64,000 nucleotides of DNA from Lolium rigidum (GCF_022539505.1 NC_061510.1:95930292-95994291); one strand, 5' to 3'; positions 1 to 12,876 are shown, numbered from the stretch's first letter. Notes: generated by a model from the letters alone, not told the origin. Made by a program: numbers and translations.

Positions 1-1575
1 CATGCAACCCCGCAACCACAAAGCAAGAAGTCTCTTGTGTCCCCAACACACCTAATAGGTGCACTAGTTCGGCGAAGAGATAGTGAAATACAAGTGGTAT
101 GAATGAATATGAGCAAGTAGTAACAGCGCCGTAAAAGTGCTTGCTGGCGTGCGATTGATGGTAGTAATATTGCAGGAAGTAAAGATGCAGAAAACAATGA
201 AACAAGCAGACGATAGCGATATTTAGGAACAAGGCCTAGGGATCATACTTTCACTAGTGGACACTCTCAACATTGATCACATAACAGAATAAATAAATAG
301 ATGCTGGACTCTACACCCTCTTGTTGGATGATGAACACCACTAATCGTGTAGGATTACACGAACCCTCAATGCCGGAGTTAACAAGCTCCACAATATTCA
401 ATGTTCATGTTTAAATAACCTTAGAGTGCATGACAGATCAACATAACCAAACCAAGTACTAACATAGCATGCACACCGTCACCTTCACACTACGAAAGGA
501 GGAATAGATCACATCAATACTATCATAGCAATAGTTAACTTCATAATCTACAAGAGATCACAATCATAGCCTACGCCAAGTACTACACGATGCACACACT
601 CGTCACCATTACGCCGTGCAGGAGGAATAAACTACTTTAATAACATCACTAGAGTAGCACACGGATAAATTGTGATACAAAACACATTGCAATCATAAAG
701 AGATATAAATAAGCACTTCACTATGCCATTCATAACAGTGAATAAGTATTCTCGTGAAATATAGCCTAAGAGACCCACACGGTGCACACACTCGTCACCT
801 TTACACACGTGGGACAAGGAGTCTCCGGAGATCACATAAGTAAAATCCACTTGACTAGCATAATGACATCTAGATTACAAGCATCATCATATGAATCTCA
901 ATCATGTAAGGCAGCTCATGAGATTATTGTATTGAAGTACATAGGAGAGAGATGAACCACATAGCTACCGGTACAGCCCCGAGCCTCGATGGAGAACTAC
1001 TCCCTCCTCATGGGAGACAGCAGCGTTGATGAAGATGGCGGTGGTGTCGATGGAGGAGCCTTCCCGGGGCACTTCCCCGTCCCGGCGGCGTGCCGGAACA
1101 GAGACTCCTGTCCCCCAGATCTTGGCTTCGCGATGGCGGCGGCTCTGGAAGGTTTTCTCTGGTTTCGTCGAACGTGGTAGGGTTTTCGCGACGGAGACTT
1201 TAAGTAGGCGGAAGGGCAAGGTCGGTGGAGTCCTGGTGGGGCCACACACTAGGCCGGCGTGGCCAGGGCTTGGGCCGCGCCGCCCTACTGTGTCCCCACC
1301 TCGTGGCCCCACTTTGTTTCCCCTTCGGACTTCTGGAAGCTTCGTGGAAAAATAGGACCCTGGGCGTTGATTTCGTCCGATTCCGAGAATATTTCCTTAC
1401 TAGGATTTCTGAAACCAAAAACAGCAGAAAACAGGAACTGGCACTTCGGCATCTCGTCAATAGGTTAGTTCCGGAAAACGCATAATAATGACATAAAGTA
1501 TGCATAAAACATGTAGATATCATCAATAATGTGGCATGGAACATAAGAAATTATCGATACGTCGGAGACGTATCA
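1..1575 (-). mobile_element. Gypsy-type LTR, incomplete at window edge
   Basis: Read on the minus strand, the sequence starts at 1575 with TGATACGTCTCCGACGTATC, the start of a widespread Triticeae Gypsy LTR type. It contains a GC-rich promoter/leader stretch near 1000-1350 and AT-rich sequence beyond. It runs off the left edge, so the element body is not visible. It abuts the Copia LTR abruptly at 1575/1576, which shows it inserted there. The five bases following it, CTTCC at 1576-1580, would be one copy of the target duplication. The short open frames inside (for example 965-1355 on both strands) overlap each other and are not supported as genes. I recognise the type but cannot name the family with certainty. 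Confidence 0.75.
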
Positions 1576-2634
1576 CTTCCATAGTGCCTTTCTTCTGGAC
1601 TTTTCTATAACTTTCTAGAACCTGCCATAAATGCACCGGATCATTTCCAAACTTGGAATATGACTTCCTATATATGAATCTTATTCTCCGGACCATTCCG
1701 GAACTCCTCGTGATGTCCTGGATCTCATCCGTGACTCCGAACAAAACTTCGAACTCCATTCCATATTCCATATCTACTTAAACGACATCAAACCTTAAGT
1801 GTGTCACCCTACGGTTCGTGAACTATGTAGACATGGTTGAGACTTCTCTCCGACCAATAACCAATAGCGAGATCTGGAGATCCATAATGGCTCCCACATA
1901 TTCAACGATGACTTAGTGATCGAATGAACCATTCACATACGATACCAATTCCCTTTGTCACACGATATTTTACTTGTCCGAGGTTTGATCATCGGTATCA
2001 CTCTATACCTTGTTCAACCTCGTTTCCTGACAAGTACTCTTTACTCGTACTGTGGTATGTGGTCTCTTATGAACTTATTCATATCCTTGCAAGACATTAG
2101 ACGACATTCCACCGAGAGGGCCCAGAGTATATCTATCCGTCATCGGGATGGACAAATCCCACTGTTGATCCATATGCCTCAACTCATACTTTCCGGATAC
2201 TTAATCCCACCTTTATAACCACCCATTTACGCAGTGGCGTTTGATGTAATCAAAGTACCTTTCCGGTATAAGTGATTTACATGATCTCATGGTCAAAAGG
2301 ACTAGGTAACTATGTATCGAAAACTTATAGAAAATAACTTAATGACGTGATCTTATGCTACGCTTAATTGGGTGTGTCCATTACACCATTCACATAATGA
2401 CATAACCTTGTTATTAATAACATCCAATGTTCATGATCATGAAACTATGATCATCTATTAATCAACAAGCTATTTATACAAGAGGCTTACTAGGGACTCC
2501 TTGTTGTTCACATAACACACATGTATCAATGTTTCGGTTAATACAATTATAGCATGGTATGTAAACATTATCATAAACACAAAGATATATTATAATAACC
2601 ATTTTATTATTGCCTCTTGGGCATATCTCCAACA
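1576..2634 (-). repeat. Copia 3' LTR, truncated by Gypsy insertion
   Basis: On the minus strand this begins at 2634 with TGTTGGAGATATGCCC, the classic start of Angela/BARE-like Copia LTRs. It matches 8370-8994 closely over its first 620 bases. Its far end is cut at 1576 by the Gypsy LTR, so roughly 720 bases present in the other LTR (7642-8369) are missing here. By hand I count about nine substitutions and one indel against the other copy. That is around 1.5 percent, or an insertion age near half a million years under the usual grass rate. Confidence 0.9.
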
Positions 2635-2650
2635 GTCTCCCACTTGCACT
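2635..2650 (-). other. Copia polypurine tract
   Basis: Immediately upstream of the 3' LTR on the minus strand lies the purine-rich run GCAAGTGGGAGAC, which directly abuts TGTTGG. This is the expected plus-strand priming site for Angela-type elements and fixes both the LTR edge and the orientation. Confidence 0.8.
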
Positions 2651-5600
2651 AGAGTCAATAATCTAGTTTACATATGTAAAGATATAACACCTTGGCCTTC
2701 CGGTGCTTTATCATGTTTTGCTCACGGGAGAAGTTTTAGTCAACGGATCTGACATGCTCAGAAACGAATGTATTTTGCAATTCATTTGCGTCTCAACGCA
2801 TCACTCATTTTCTAAATGAGTCAGCATTAAATATGTTTGGTCTTCTGGTGGAACCTTAATTCCGCGGTCTGAAATATGTCACTAATATTGTCATACACAA
2901 TATAGCTTCAAAGTTCTAACACTATCGGAACTACACCAAGTTCTCAAAGAACCTCTTGACTTAACATCCTCAGTCATTGTCAAAACAATGACATATTCTC
3001 GCCTTCGTTTGTAGAATCCGTCACAACATTTAGAACTCATCTAAATCTAGCATAGACAAATTCTAGCTCATTGTGCTACCTTTTAAACAACACTTAGTCT
3101 AATTTGAGATTGAAATTTTATTTTTATATGTGACCAAACTAATATCGGTGCAACACCTTACAGCGATTTGTTTGTCATTACTCATACAAAACTATATATC
3201 CTTGGTTGTTCTAAAGCACTCAGGGATATTCTTACTGTCTATCCAATGATCATCACATGAATCATTCTGGTATATGCTCCTAACCATTTAGAGCATAGGA
3301 CATCTGATATTGTACATATTATTCATGATCTAAAATCACTCATGTGTTTTTACTCATTGAGTGTCAGATACACTCAAGTCTTGTTAAAACTTCACATGAA
3401 AAGAACACCTTCTTAATGTTTCTATATTGAACTACTTCAATATCCATTTTATGTACTTTGACTTAAACTTATTATGTGTTTCAATCTATCTTCATAGATC
3501 TTGACACTAAATATGTTTCTGTCCATATTCTTTCATTGAAGTTAATTCTCAATGAAACCTTTTATAATCAAGTATATAATCACATCATTTATAACCAACT
3601 ATATGTCATCTACATAAAGTATTATAAATATAAAATATGTCTCAGCGCTCCCACTTAATTTCTTGCAAATGCAAGCATCTTCATCGTTTCTGATGAAATC
3701 CAAAACTCTTTGACTATTTCATCCGGTGAAGATTCCAACTCCGCGATACTCACTTCATCCAATTGAAGTTCGTATACCTATCTAGTATTCCACGGACTAG
3801 CAAAACAATTGGTTGTATCTTGTATACACCTTTAATACACAATTCTGTTAAGTAATGTATTTTTCCATCCTACTATCATATCTCATGAAAGAAATATGTA
3901 GCGATTACTAGAATAATCCACATAGACTATAAGCATTGCTACGGAAGATCTAATCTTATCGTAGTCAACTCTTTGAACTTTGTCGTAAACAATTTTTCGA
4001 CAAGTCGAGCTTATTCAAGGATATTCCATCCAAGTTCTTCAATTTTATAGATCCATTTACTTTCAAAAAAATATTCATCTATCTTGGATTTCATGGCGTA
4101 TAGCCATTTTAACGGAGTCAGGGCCCATCATAACTTCTTTGTTTGTAGTTGATTTATCATTGTTCAAAATCAATCCTTTGTTCACAAATCATTTATTTGA
4201 TCACAAAGTAAACCATACCTACAAGGTTCAATATGTACTTCGATCTCCATGGCTAAAACACTTTGTAGTCATGGGAGCCATGATTGTCGTGGCCGCTTCC
4301 GGAACCAATTCCGATGCTGCGCTACTCTGATCATTATGCTCAGGTTCATAAACCTTATCAAGTTCTATTGTCCTCCCACTCAAATACTTCGCTAGAAAAC
4401 AATTTCTTGGAAAAAAGCAAGTAACATTAACAAACACTTTTGTCTTTTACTTTATAGTGAGAAGAATTCCCAATCAATTCTTTGGGATAACCAACAAAGA
4501 CATTCATCCGATTTTGGTTGTAAACTTATTTATCTTATGCTATGCATACCAAAATTTAAGAAAGGACTATTAGGGTTCATACCCATGCCATAACTCGTAT
4601 GGTGTCATTTCAACGGATCATGATGATGCTCTATTCAGTGTAAAAGCGGTAGTTTCTAAAGTATAATCCACAAAAATATAATGGCTTCATTTTATTTTAT
4701 CTCATCATTAATCCAACAAGGTTTGGATACGTCTCTCCGATACTTCATCATCACTATGATACTCCAAGAAATGTGAGTTGTAGAACAACTTCATAACACT
4801 CTTAGATCTTCGCTAAAACTCGTAATTCAAATATTTCCACTATAATCTAATCATAGATATTTGACTTTTCTATTACGATGATTTCCACTTCATGCTGAAA
4901 TTTATTTGAATCTATTCAAATGTTTCAAACTTCTTCCTTATCGAATATATCCACATATATATACTCAATTCATTGTTGGAAGTTTTCATGAAGTAGAAGA
5001 ATCTCCCGCACACAACTATGCCCAGTGAACCACATATATCATCATGTATGTTTCCACTAAGTTAGTTTCCCGTTCAACTCTTGGCCTATGAACGGTATTT
5101 TAGTCATTCTCTTTAGAAAAGATTTGCAAGAAATTCCATTTGCATGGAGTTCCTTCATGCGTTCCTTTCTAACATGACCTAAATGGCGGTTCCACAAATA
5201 AGTGGAATTCAAATCATTTGCCTTATGGCATTTTAGCGTCAGTGTTATGTATGTGTGTTTCACCATTAAGATTTATAATAACTTATCCATCATACATGGA
5301 GTAATGTCATAATTTGAACAACTCATTGTTTTTATTTGACCAGAGCATAATAACATTATTAAGTTCTTTATTATAAATTCTAAGGGCTAGATAGAATGCC
5401 AACGACGAACATAATAACACTTTATTTTTGTTCCGTACGTGCATTCCTATCATATTCCTTGTCAGTCACTTAGGCCATTGTATTCTTGTATTGCGTTGTT
5501 TTGTATGACACTTCATACCAACCAATATGGTACAAATACCCAAGAATTTCATTGTGTTACCAAACAAGGAATACATCCATAACATGTATATCATTTATAT

Positions 5601-7629
5601 ACACCTGAGCTAGACTTTCTAGTCTTTTCTTTTCTTTCTGCCAAAATATCTTTTGTAGTTTCTCCTTTAGCTTTCCTCATTATTCAGAAAAACACTTTAA
5701 CATCATTAACTTCTAGGTTTGTTGGTCAAATACCAATAACCTTGAGGTTCTTACTTTGAAGTTGATCATCATATGACAAGTGTTTCAGATTTCACTATTA
5801 GTAACTTTGTAATATGATGAACAATTTCACTCATAATTTTATCCATCATATCATGACGACTTTTCCGAGACCATGTCTGTACATGCTAGGCTCGTAAAGT
5901 TTAACCTCGTATTCGCATGTGCAAATCCGGCTTGCACCCGTTGTATGCACACGTAGAATCTATACCTTAGTATTCGAAACGACGAGTCTTTAGCAACGGT
6001 GCATACTAAGGACGACCACTTCATGGATATGCGAATATCGTTAGTGCCCCAATAGTTGGAGGATTGGGACGCCTTGCGTCTTCAACCTTCGTACATTCCC
6101 ATAAAACTTATGAGTTTATGTAGTCTCACTAGATTATATTCTATCATCTTGCAATAAGGTCTTAGATATCACATATATCTCATACCTTGCTTATTTCTGA
6201 AAACTAAATTTTCAGCTCCTTACTTTTTTAAACAGATTTGAACTTCAAGTTTCATGGAGACAAGATAACTTTAGGTACTAATTGAAATCATAGCTCTTTG
6301 AATCAACAATGTGAGGTTTACTAAAAGTTTGCAATAGGACTTAATCATTTCTTGATTCTTTAACAATACGGTACCGATCCGTAAAGTTTCTTGTCAGATT
6401 TTAACAAGTATTTCTATCTCAATTACAAGACTAGCGCTTGGTAGAAAAACGGATGCCAATACTACAAATTAATTCAAAATACTACTCAGACTATGTTTAT
6501 GATAATTAGTTCATGTTTGAATCTAATTACTAAAGAACTCCCACTTAATACAACATCCCTCATAGTTGTTAAGTGGTACACTATCCAAATCCACTACACC
6601 AAAACCGATCATCACGTGAGATGATGTAGCTTCAATGGTGAACATCAACATGTTGATCATATCATCCATATGACTCGTGTTCAACCTTTCGGTTTCCGTT
6701 GTCCCGAGGCCATGTCTGTACATGCTAGGCTCGTCAAGCAAACCCAAGTATTCCGCGTGTGCAACATGGCTTACACCCGTTGTATGTGAACGTTGAGTCT
6801 ATCACATCCGATCATCACGAGATGCTTCGAAACGACGAACTATATCAACGGTGCATACGAGGGAGAACACTTTATTATCTTGATATTAATGTGAGGGATC
6901 ATCTTATAATGCTACCGTCGCGTTCTAAGTAAAATAAGATGCATAAAGGATTAACATCACATGCAATTCATATGTGATATGATATGGCCCTTTAGTCTTT
7001 GTGCCTTCGATCTTCATCTCCAAAGCACGGACATGATCTCCATCATCATCGGGCATGATCACCATCATCGTCGGCGTAGCGTCAAGGTCCATGGCGCCAT
7101 CTTCATGGTTGTTCACCGCATGTAGCAACTATTACAACTACTTTGAAATAATACTCAACATGAAATATAAAGACAACCATAAGGCTCCTGCCGGTTGCCA
7201 CAATACAATAATGATCATCTCATACATATTCATCATCACATCATGACCATATCACATCACCAAACCCTGCAAAAACAAGTTAGACGCCTCTAATTTGGTT
7301 TGCATATTTTACGTGGTTTAGGGTTTTCGAGTAAGATCTAATCTACCTACGAACATGAACCACAATGGTGATACTAGTGTTGTCAATAGAAAGAGTAAAT
7401 TGAATCTTCACTATGGTGGGAGAGACAGACACCCGCAAAGCCACTTATGCAATGCAAGTTGCATGTCGAACGTGGAGCAAGTCTCATGAACGCGGTCATG
7501 TAAAGTTAGCCCGAGCCGCTTCATCCCACCATGCCACAAAGATGCAAAGTACTCGAACTAAAGACAACAAAGCATCAACGCCCACAAAACAATTGTGTTC
7601 TACTCGTGCAACCATCTATGCATAGACAC
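2651..7629 (-). pseudogene. Decayed Copia gag-pol internal region
   Basis: This 5-kb stretch lies between the polypurine tract and the primer-binding site of the Copia element, so it should encode gag, protease, integrase, reverse transcriptase and RNase H. No long frame survives. Two landmarks support the identity and strand. A minus-strand frame at 5057-5266 reads like the GAG-pre-integrase domain (LWNRHLGHVRKERMKEL). At 3602-3619 the minus strand encodes LYVDDI, the reverse transcriptase active-site box, followed at once by a stop. Many stops and frameshifts elsewhere make it a pseudogene. Two related blocks in the leader/gag side (about 5864-6060 and 6700-6880) are an internal duplication. 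It could not supply active protein. Confidence 0.8.
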
Positions 7630-7641
7630 GGCTCGATACCA
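7630..7641 (-). other. Copia primer-binding site, altered
   Basis: The minus strand reads TGGTATCGAGCC here, next to the LTR edge. The usual site complementary to initiator methionine tRNA is TGGTATCAGAGC, so this copy carries a small change or deletion. The position agrees with the LTR boundary inferred from the Angela-type layout. Confidence 0.65.
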
Positions 7642-8994
7642 CCGATGGGATTCGTAGCATAGAAAACAAAAATTTCCTACCGCGAGAACGCAATCCAAGC
7701 CAAGATGCAATCTAGAAGATGGGAGCAACGAGGGGATGAACGAGACTAACCCTTGAAGATTTCCAAAGCCTACAAGAGGAGGCTCTCGTTGCTGCGGTAG
7801 ACGATCACTTGCCGCTTTCAAAAGCGCGTAGAAGATCTTGACGGTGCCACAATCGGGCAGCACCTCCGTACTCGGTCATACGTTCGGTGTTGATGACGAC
7901 GATGTCCTCCTCCCCGTTCCAGCGGGCAGCGGAAGTAGTAGATCCTCCTCGGAATCCCGGCAGCACGACGGCGTGGTGGCGGTGGTGGTGGAGAACTCCG
8001 GCAGTGCTTCGCCTAAGCGTATGCGGGAGTTGTATGTGGAGGAGAGGTAGCTAGGGTTTGGGGAGAGGGGGCTTGGGCGCCGGCCACTTGGGGGCTGCGG
8101 CCAAGAGTGGCTTGGTGTGGCCGGCCCCTCCCCTATGCCCCTCATTATATAGGTGGAAGCCCCAAGATTTGTATCCCAAGTCTTCGAATAAGACCCCAAC
8201 ACCAAAACCTACCTTTGGTGGGAAACCTACTCAAGATGGGAGTCCCACTCTAGGTGGGATTCCCACCTTTCCTTGAGGGAGGGTGGCCGGCCACCTCAGG
8301 TGGAGCCCACCTGGGACTCCTCCCTTAGGGTTTGGCCGGCCAAGCTTGTGGAGTCCCTCCGGGACTCCACCTTCCATAGTGCCTTTCTTCCGGACTTTTC
8401 TAGAACTTTCTAGAACCTGCCATAAATGCACCGGATCATTTCCAAACTTGGAATATGACTTCCTATATATGAATCTTATTCTCCAGACCATTCCGGAACT
8501 CCTCGTGATGTCCTCGGATCCCATCCGAGACTCCGAACAAAACTTCGAACTCCATTCCATATTCCATATCTACTTAAACGACATCAAACCTTAAGTGTGT
8601 CACCCTACGGTTCGTGAACTATGTAGACATGGTTGAGACTTCTCTCCGACCAATAACCAATAGCGGGATCCGGAGATCCATAATGGCTCCCACATATTCA
8701 ACGATGACTTAGTGATCGAATGAACCATTCACATACGATACCAATTCCCTTTGTCACACGATATTTTACTTGTCCGAGGTTTGATCATCGGTATCACTCT
8801 ATACCTTGTTCAACCTCGTTTCCTGACAAGTACTCTTTACTCGTACTGTGGTATGTGGTCTCTTATGAACTTATTCATATCCTTGCAAGACATTAGACGA
8901 CATTCCACTGAGAGGGCCCAGAGTATATCTATCCGTCACCGGGATGGACAAATCCCACTGTTGATCCATATGCCTCAACTCATACTTTCCGGAT
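7642..8994 (-). repeat. Copia 5' LTR, missing its first ~436 bp
   Basis: This segment shares 8370-8994 with the 3' LTR at 1576-2198 and additionally keeps the LTR portion next to the primer-binding site. It stops at 8994 at the point matching base 2198 of the other copy. The 436 bases up to TGTTGG are absent and unrelated GC-rich sequence follows. The complete LTR would have been about 1.79 kb, normal for Angela-type elements. The lost end means the element has no usable upstream promoter end and its target duplication cannot be checked. Confidence 0.85.
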
Positions 8995-9261
8995 GAGGAG
9001 GACGGTCTGCCTCCTGGGAACTTCCACGAGGCCGGCCGTCGGCTATGGTGGTACGGCCGGACTCTGCAGAGCGTCATGGACTACATCACGGCCGGCGATA
9101 TCCCTCGCCTGCGCTGGCCTCAGTTCGAGCCACGAGCGCCGGCCGACGATAGCAGCGACGACGACGGCGGCAACTTAGAAGGCGACGACTACCAGTACAA
9201 CGGCGGCGACTATGAAGACTACGAGTATGCATATTATACGCCTAGGCAGGAGTATGACTAA
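8995..9261 (+). pseudogene. Truncated 3' end of an unidentified, probably CACTA-borne gene
   Basis: An open plus-strand frame runs from the Copia junction to a TGA at 9259-9261, without its own clear start. The product is about 88 residues. It has a tryptophan/arginine-rich part (AGRRLWWYGRTLQSV) followed by a strongly acidic tail with DDSSDDDGG and repeated GDDY/GGDY units. It is convergent with the tnp2 transposase gene, whose stop lies 138 bases away. Convergent gene pairs occur in some grass CACTA elements, so I infer it is the second CACTA gene. I do not recognise the protein itself. Its 5' part was lost together with the end of the Copia LTR. Confidence 0.45.
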
Positions 9262-9398
9262 ATCACTCCAAATTTCATGTATCATCGGTGCTATCTCGAA
9301 TCAATCGAATCATTCGAAAATGGACACCGGAACACATCACGGATAATATAATTCACATGATCCATTCAACAAAGTTTGGTACAATAAATTATTACACA

Positions 9399-10378
9399 TC
9401 ATTTCTTCCCTTGTGTCCCCGCTTGCTTACGATTGGGCCGTATCCATGGAGCATCCTCATCATTTAACTTAATGCTTGGGTCGGTGTTCACTTTGAAGGG
9501 CGGAATTTCACCAAACATATTATAATCTTCCGACATGTCCTGTCTTGTCCTCCACTCCCACGATGTTTCTTTTCCCTGAAAGAACAATGTGGCGCTTTGG
9601 ATCATCGCATGATGTACCGATCATTTTCTTATCTTTCCGTTTCCTCGGTTTGCTACTCATGTCCTTGACATAGAAAACCCGAGTGACATCTTTCGCTAGG
9701 ACGAATGGTTCGTCAAGGTAACCAAGATTGTTGAAATCCACCATTGTCATTCCGTATTGCTGGTCCACCTTTACCCCACCTCCCGTTAGCTTGAACCATT
9801 TGCACCGGAACAAAGGGACCTTAAAGGAGGGTCCATAGTCAAGTTCCCATATCTCCTCTATGTAACCATAATATGTGACCTTTTGCCCATTCTCGGTTGC
9901 TGCATCAAAGCGGACACCACTGTTTTGGTTGGTGCTCTTTTTATCTTGGGCGATCGTGTAAAATGTATTCCCATTTATCTCGTACCCTTGGAAAGTCGTT
10001 ATAGTCGAAGATGGTGTCTTGGCCAACATGTACAGCTGATCTACAACCTTATTGTCATGCATTAAATGTTTTCTCAACCAACTGCCGAAAGTCTCCATGT
10101 GGGCCTTCCTAATCCAGGATTCAGGCTTCCCCGGGTTGTCCGAGCGTAAAATATTCTTGTGTTTCTCAAAGTACGGAGCCACCAAGCTGGAATTGGTCGA
10201 ACCGTGTGGTGTGCTTCGGTCGGAGAATGGCCGTCCATACATATCGTTGATTTCCTTCCGATCGTGCCTTTTCCACTTAGTCTCCCCTCGTGCCGCGATC
10301 GAGGAAGACCAATCGGCTTAAGGTCAGGAACAAAGTCAACACAAAACTCAATTACCTCCTCATTTCCATAGCCCTTGG
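9399..10378 (-). pseudogene. CACTA tnp2-type transposase gene, 3' part (DUF4216 region)
   Basis: The minus-strand frame 10242-9520 and flanking frames carry the C-terminal DUF4216 domain typical of plant En/Spm (CACTA) tnp2 transposases. Visible features are GYIEEIWELDYG, a conserved FRCKWF segment, and a basic cluster, KPRKRKDKK. The last frame ends at a stop at 9399-9401. The frame seen in the 5' part (23334-25699) resumes here at 10378 after removal of the Gypsy insertion and one copy of its target duplication. There are also small frameshifts near 10240 and 9600, so this half was already or has since become defective. TNP2 binds and cuts CACTA ends. This copy cannot make the full protein. 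Confidence 0.85.
10374..10378. repeat. Target-site duplication of the Gypsy element (left)
   Basis: CTTGG directly precedes the 5' LTR. The identical CTTGG follows the 3' LTR at 23334-23338. Five bases is the length expected for Gypsy integrases. Confidence 0.95.
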
Positions 10379-10763
10379 TGACATAGGCATCCCGAATGGG
10401 CCTGCCGAAGATAGTACCCAGGGTTTATTGAAGGCCCATTACCCGAAGAATAAGAAGATTCGGAAGCCCAAGATATTATTAAGGAAAGCTAGAGTTGTAA
10501 TAGGAAGTCTTGTTTGTAAATTTACGGGATGAGTTAGAAACCTTCCCGGACTTTGTAACTTGTACAGCACGAATCCCTCGGCTCCGCCTCCTATATAAGG
10601 GGGAGTCGAGGGACGCAGAGAGGATCGAATCATTGTCTACAAACCCTAGTTTTCATATTCATCGAGTACTTTTCGGCTGAAACCTTCGAGATCTACTTGC
10701 CCTCTACATCCAACTAAACCCAAGTCTACAATCCGTAGGCATTAACAAGTTAATCCCTTGTCA
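10379..10763 (+). repeat. 5' LTR of the Tat-type Gypsy element
   Basis: The LTR starts TGACATAGGC and ends CCTTGTCA. It holds a likely TATA box in CTCCTATATAAGGGGG near 10590, with the transcription start expected about 30 bases later. It differs from the 3' LTR at three positions, all A/G transitions. Confidence 0.95.
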
Positions 10764-10764
10764 A

Positions 10765-10781
10765 TTGGCGCCGTCTGTGGG
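10765..10781 (+). other. Primer-binding site of the Gypsy element
   Basis: Directly after the LTR the sequence is TTGGCGCCGTCTGTGGG. The first ten bases match the tRNA-Asp-type primer-binding sites (TGGCGCCGTTGCC...) common in plant Gypsy elements. The match weakens afterwards. Confidence 0.7.
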
Positions 10782-10809
10782 ATTTAGAGGTTGCAAGGAG
10801 CTGATCTCG

Positions 10810-12876
10810 ATGGCACGTCCAGAATCGTCGACTTCGTCGGTAGCGAGCAATGCGACGGATCGAGGTAAACAGGAAAAAACTGATCTAGTCGATTTTATTC
10901 CTCACCCGCCCTCCCGTTTGGATGCATGTGCATATCTGGAGGATCCCATCGTCATGACGTTCGGAGAATTCCGATTCAGCGTCAATAAGGAAGGATCTTA
11001 TCGTCTCGAAGTTCCGATCTCGTCGGAATTTTCAGCGACCGATTCTGACTTCTCGACAAGTGATGAAGAGTTTTCGTCGCCTCGTTTTATCGACACCAAG
11101 GCAAGCGGAAAGCTCGCCAAGATCTTCCGCGACACATCCTTTGGGTCGACTGCGGACTCCTTTATAAGCAGCGACTCCGACAGCTTCATCGACAAATCTG
11201 TCGCCTTTGGAAAGGTCTTCACCAATCTTAATGATGGTGTCACCAATCCTGATAAACATCAAAAATATCATCAAGTCTATGCAATCGAGGAGGCAAGTCG
11301 AGCAGAACCAGAGACGTCAGAAGCTTTCGACGACTTGGGAAATCCATACGTCGATCCCGCTGATCTCAGAAGAGGCTTAGGCACCAAATATGTCGGGACC
11401 TCACCTCGCGAAAGAGTACAACTCCCGCAAGCAGCGTGGGATAGGGCTGCAAGAGCCATGGATGGCTCAGAACCAATGACCACTACCGCTACCGCCGAGG
11501 AATTACAAGCTTATCAATATAAACTTGCTCGTATGAGTAGGGAGATAGAAAAACAGACAGCATCCTCGAACAGAAGAAAAGAAGCAAGCATCCGCGTCAA
11601 GCAGAGCGTCGAGCGGACCTCGCCGACAATCGAGAACTTCGGGAGATAGTCACAGAGAAGCCCGGAGGAGGGCAATATCTCGGCTGCAAAATATACCCGA
11701 AGCGAGAGAGGCAACATAATTCAAAATCTCGACATGTCCTTCATGTCGATTGATACAAGGGGAAACATCATCCCGAAAACGCCAGAAGCAGGATACATGG
11801 CAACGCAAGCTTACATCCTTGCGTCCAGACCACCCCCTGGAGACTCGAGAGAACCATTATTCAATATGGCAATGGCTGGAGTTGGAGTCATGGGAACAAC
11901 ATTCACAGCTACACCTCCCAAAGGAACTGCAAGGCAAAATAGTCCACGACCTACTGCTGCAGTGCAAGACCCACCAAGCGGGGCAAGAGATACGGCAGCT
12001 CAGGCAAGGGTAGACAGAGCGCGGCAAGAAAGAAGGGAACATCGACATTCACCAGAAGTTGCCGATGAAGATCTGTGCGGGCTTCCGTGCTTTACGAGAC
12101 GAGTCCGAAAAACTCAAGTACCAAAAGGGTTTAAGATACCCGAGAATTTCAAAAAATTCGACGGTCTGCAGGATCCCGAGGATTGGCTCGTCGATTATCT
12201 CGAGATGGTGAAACTGGTAGGAGGAACCAGAGCAACAGCCATGCAAAGTATCCAAGTCCACCTGAGTGGTGCCGCGAGATCCTGGATAAAGAAACTCCCC
12301 CTAGGTTCCATCGACAACTGGGATAGTTTTGAAGATATTTTCGTGAGAAATTTCCGATCCACCCGCAAGAAACCTGCGTCATTGGAAGAGTTAAGGGCGT
12401 GCCGACAGAAACACGACGAGTCGATGAGAAAATATATACAGAGATGGAACATTATCAAAAACTCGGCAGAAGATATATCTGACGAGAGGGCAATCGACGC
12501 GTTCGTGGCAGGAATTCGACGAGCAGATTTTGTCGAGGACCTAGGAAGAACCAACCCAAGAACAATATCAGCACTGATGGAGATAGCCAACAAGTGGGCA
12601 GATGGAGAAGACGCAATATATAACAAGCGACACAGGTCGCGTAAGAGGACCGCGGTCGAAATTTTCAAAATAGAAGGCGATTTTCCCGCCAGTTCTACAA
12701 CAACGACGCTCCCGGCCACATATCGGCTGGCTTCCGAGAAAATCCTGGAGGAAATAGTCGAGAGGATTACCAAAGAAGTAATGAACAACAAGGCGACAAT
12801 AGAGGTGATTCTCGCAGTAACATGCAAAATAGTGGACCAAGGTTTCAAAGACCTTATGTGTCCCCCGAGGAGATGA
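10810..12876 (+). pseudogene. Gypsy gag (nucleocapsid precursor), interrupted
   Basis: The first good ATG after the primer-binding site is at 10810. The frame is open to a TAG at 11647-11649, then continues in the same phase to 12876. The second part (from 11734) starts MSFMSIDTRGNIIPKTP and contains the Retrotrans_gag domain around AARSWIKKLPLGSIDNW and the following FRSTRKKPASLEELRACRQ. The join near 11600-11650 also shows a local frame change relative to what relatives encode. The next frame, with the zinc-knuckle-like C-x-H-x-C block, overlaps in a different phase from 12822, so gag and protease are separated by a frameshift. Gag would form virus-like particles around the element RNA. This copy cannot make an intact one. 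Confidence 0.85.

Noticed and set aside
965..1544. Five overlapping frames of about 60-115 codons
   Set aside because: They lie in the GC-rich promoter/leader part of a Gypsy LTR, overlap on both strands and resemble nothing known.
1955..2218. 87-codon frame repeated at 8751-8996
   Set aside because: It appears twice only because both copies are parts of the same Copia LTR, on the strand opposite to the element.
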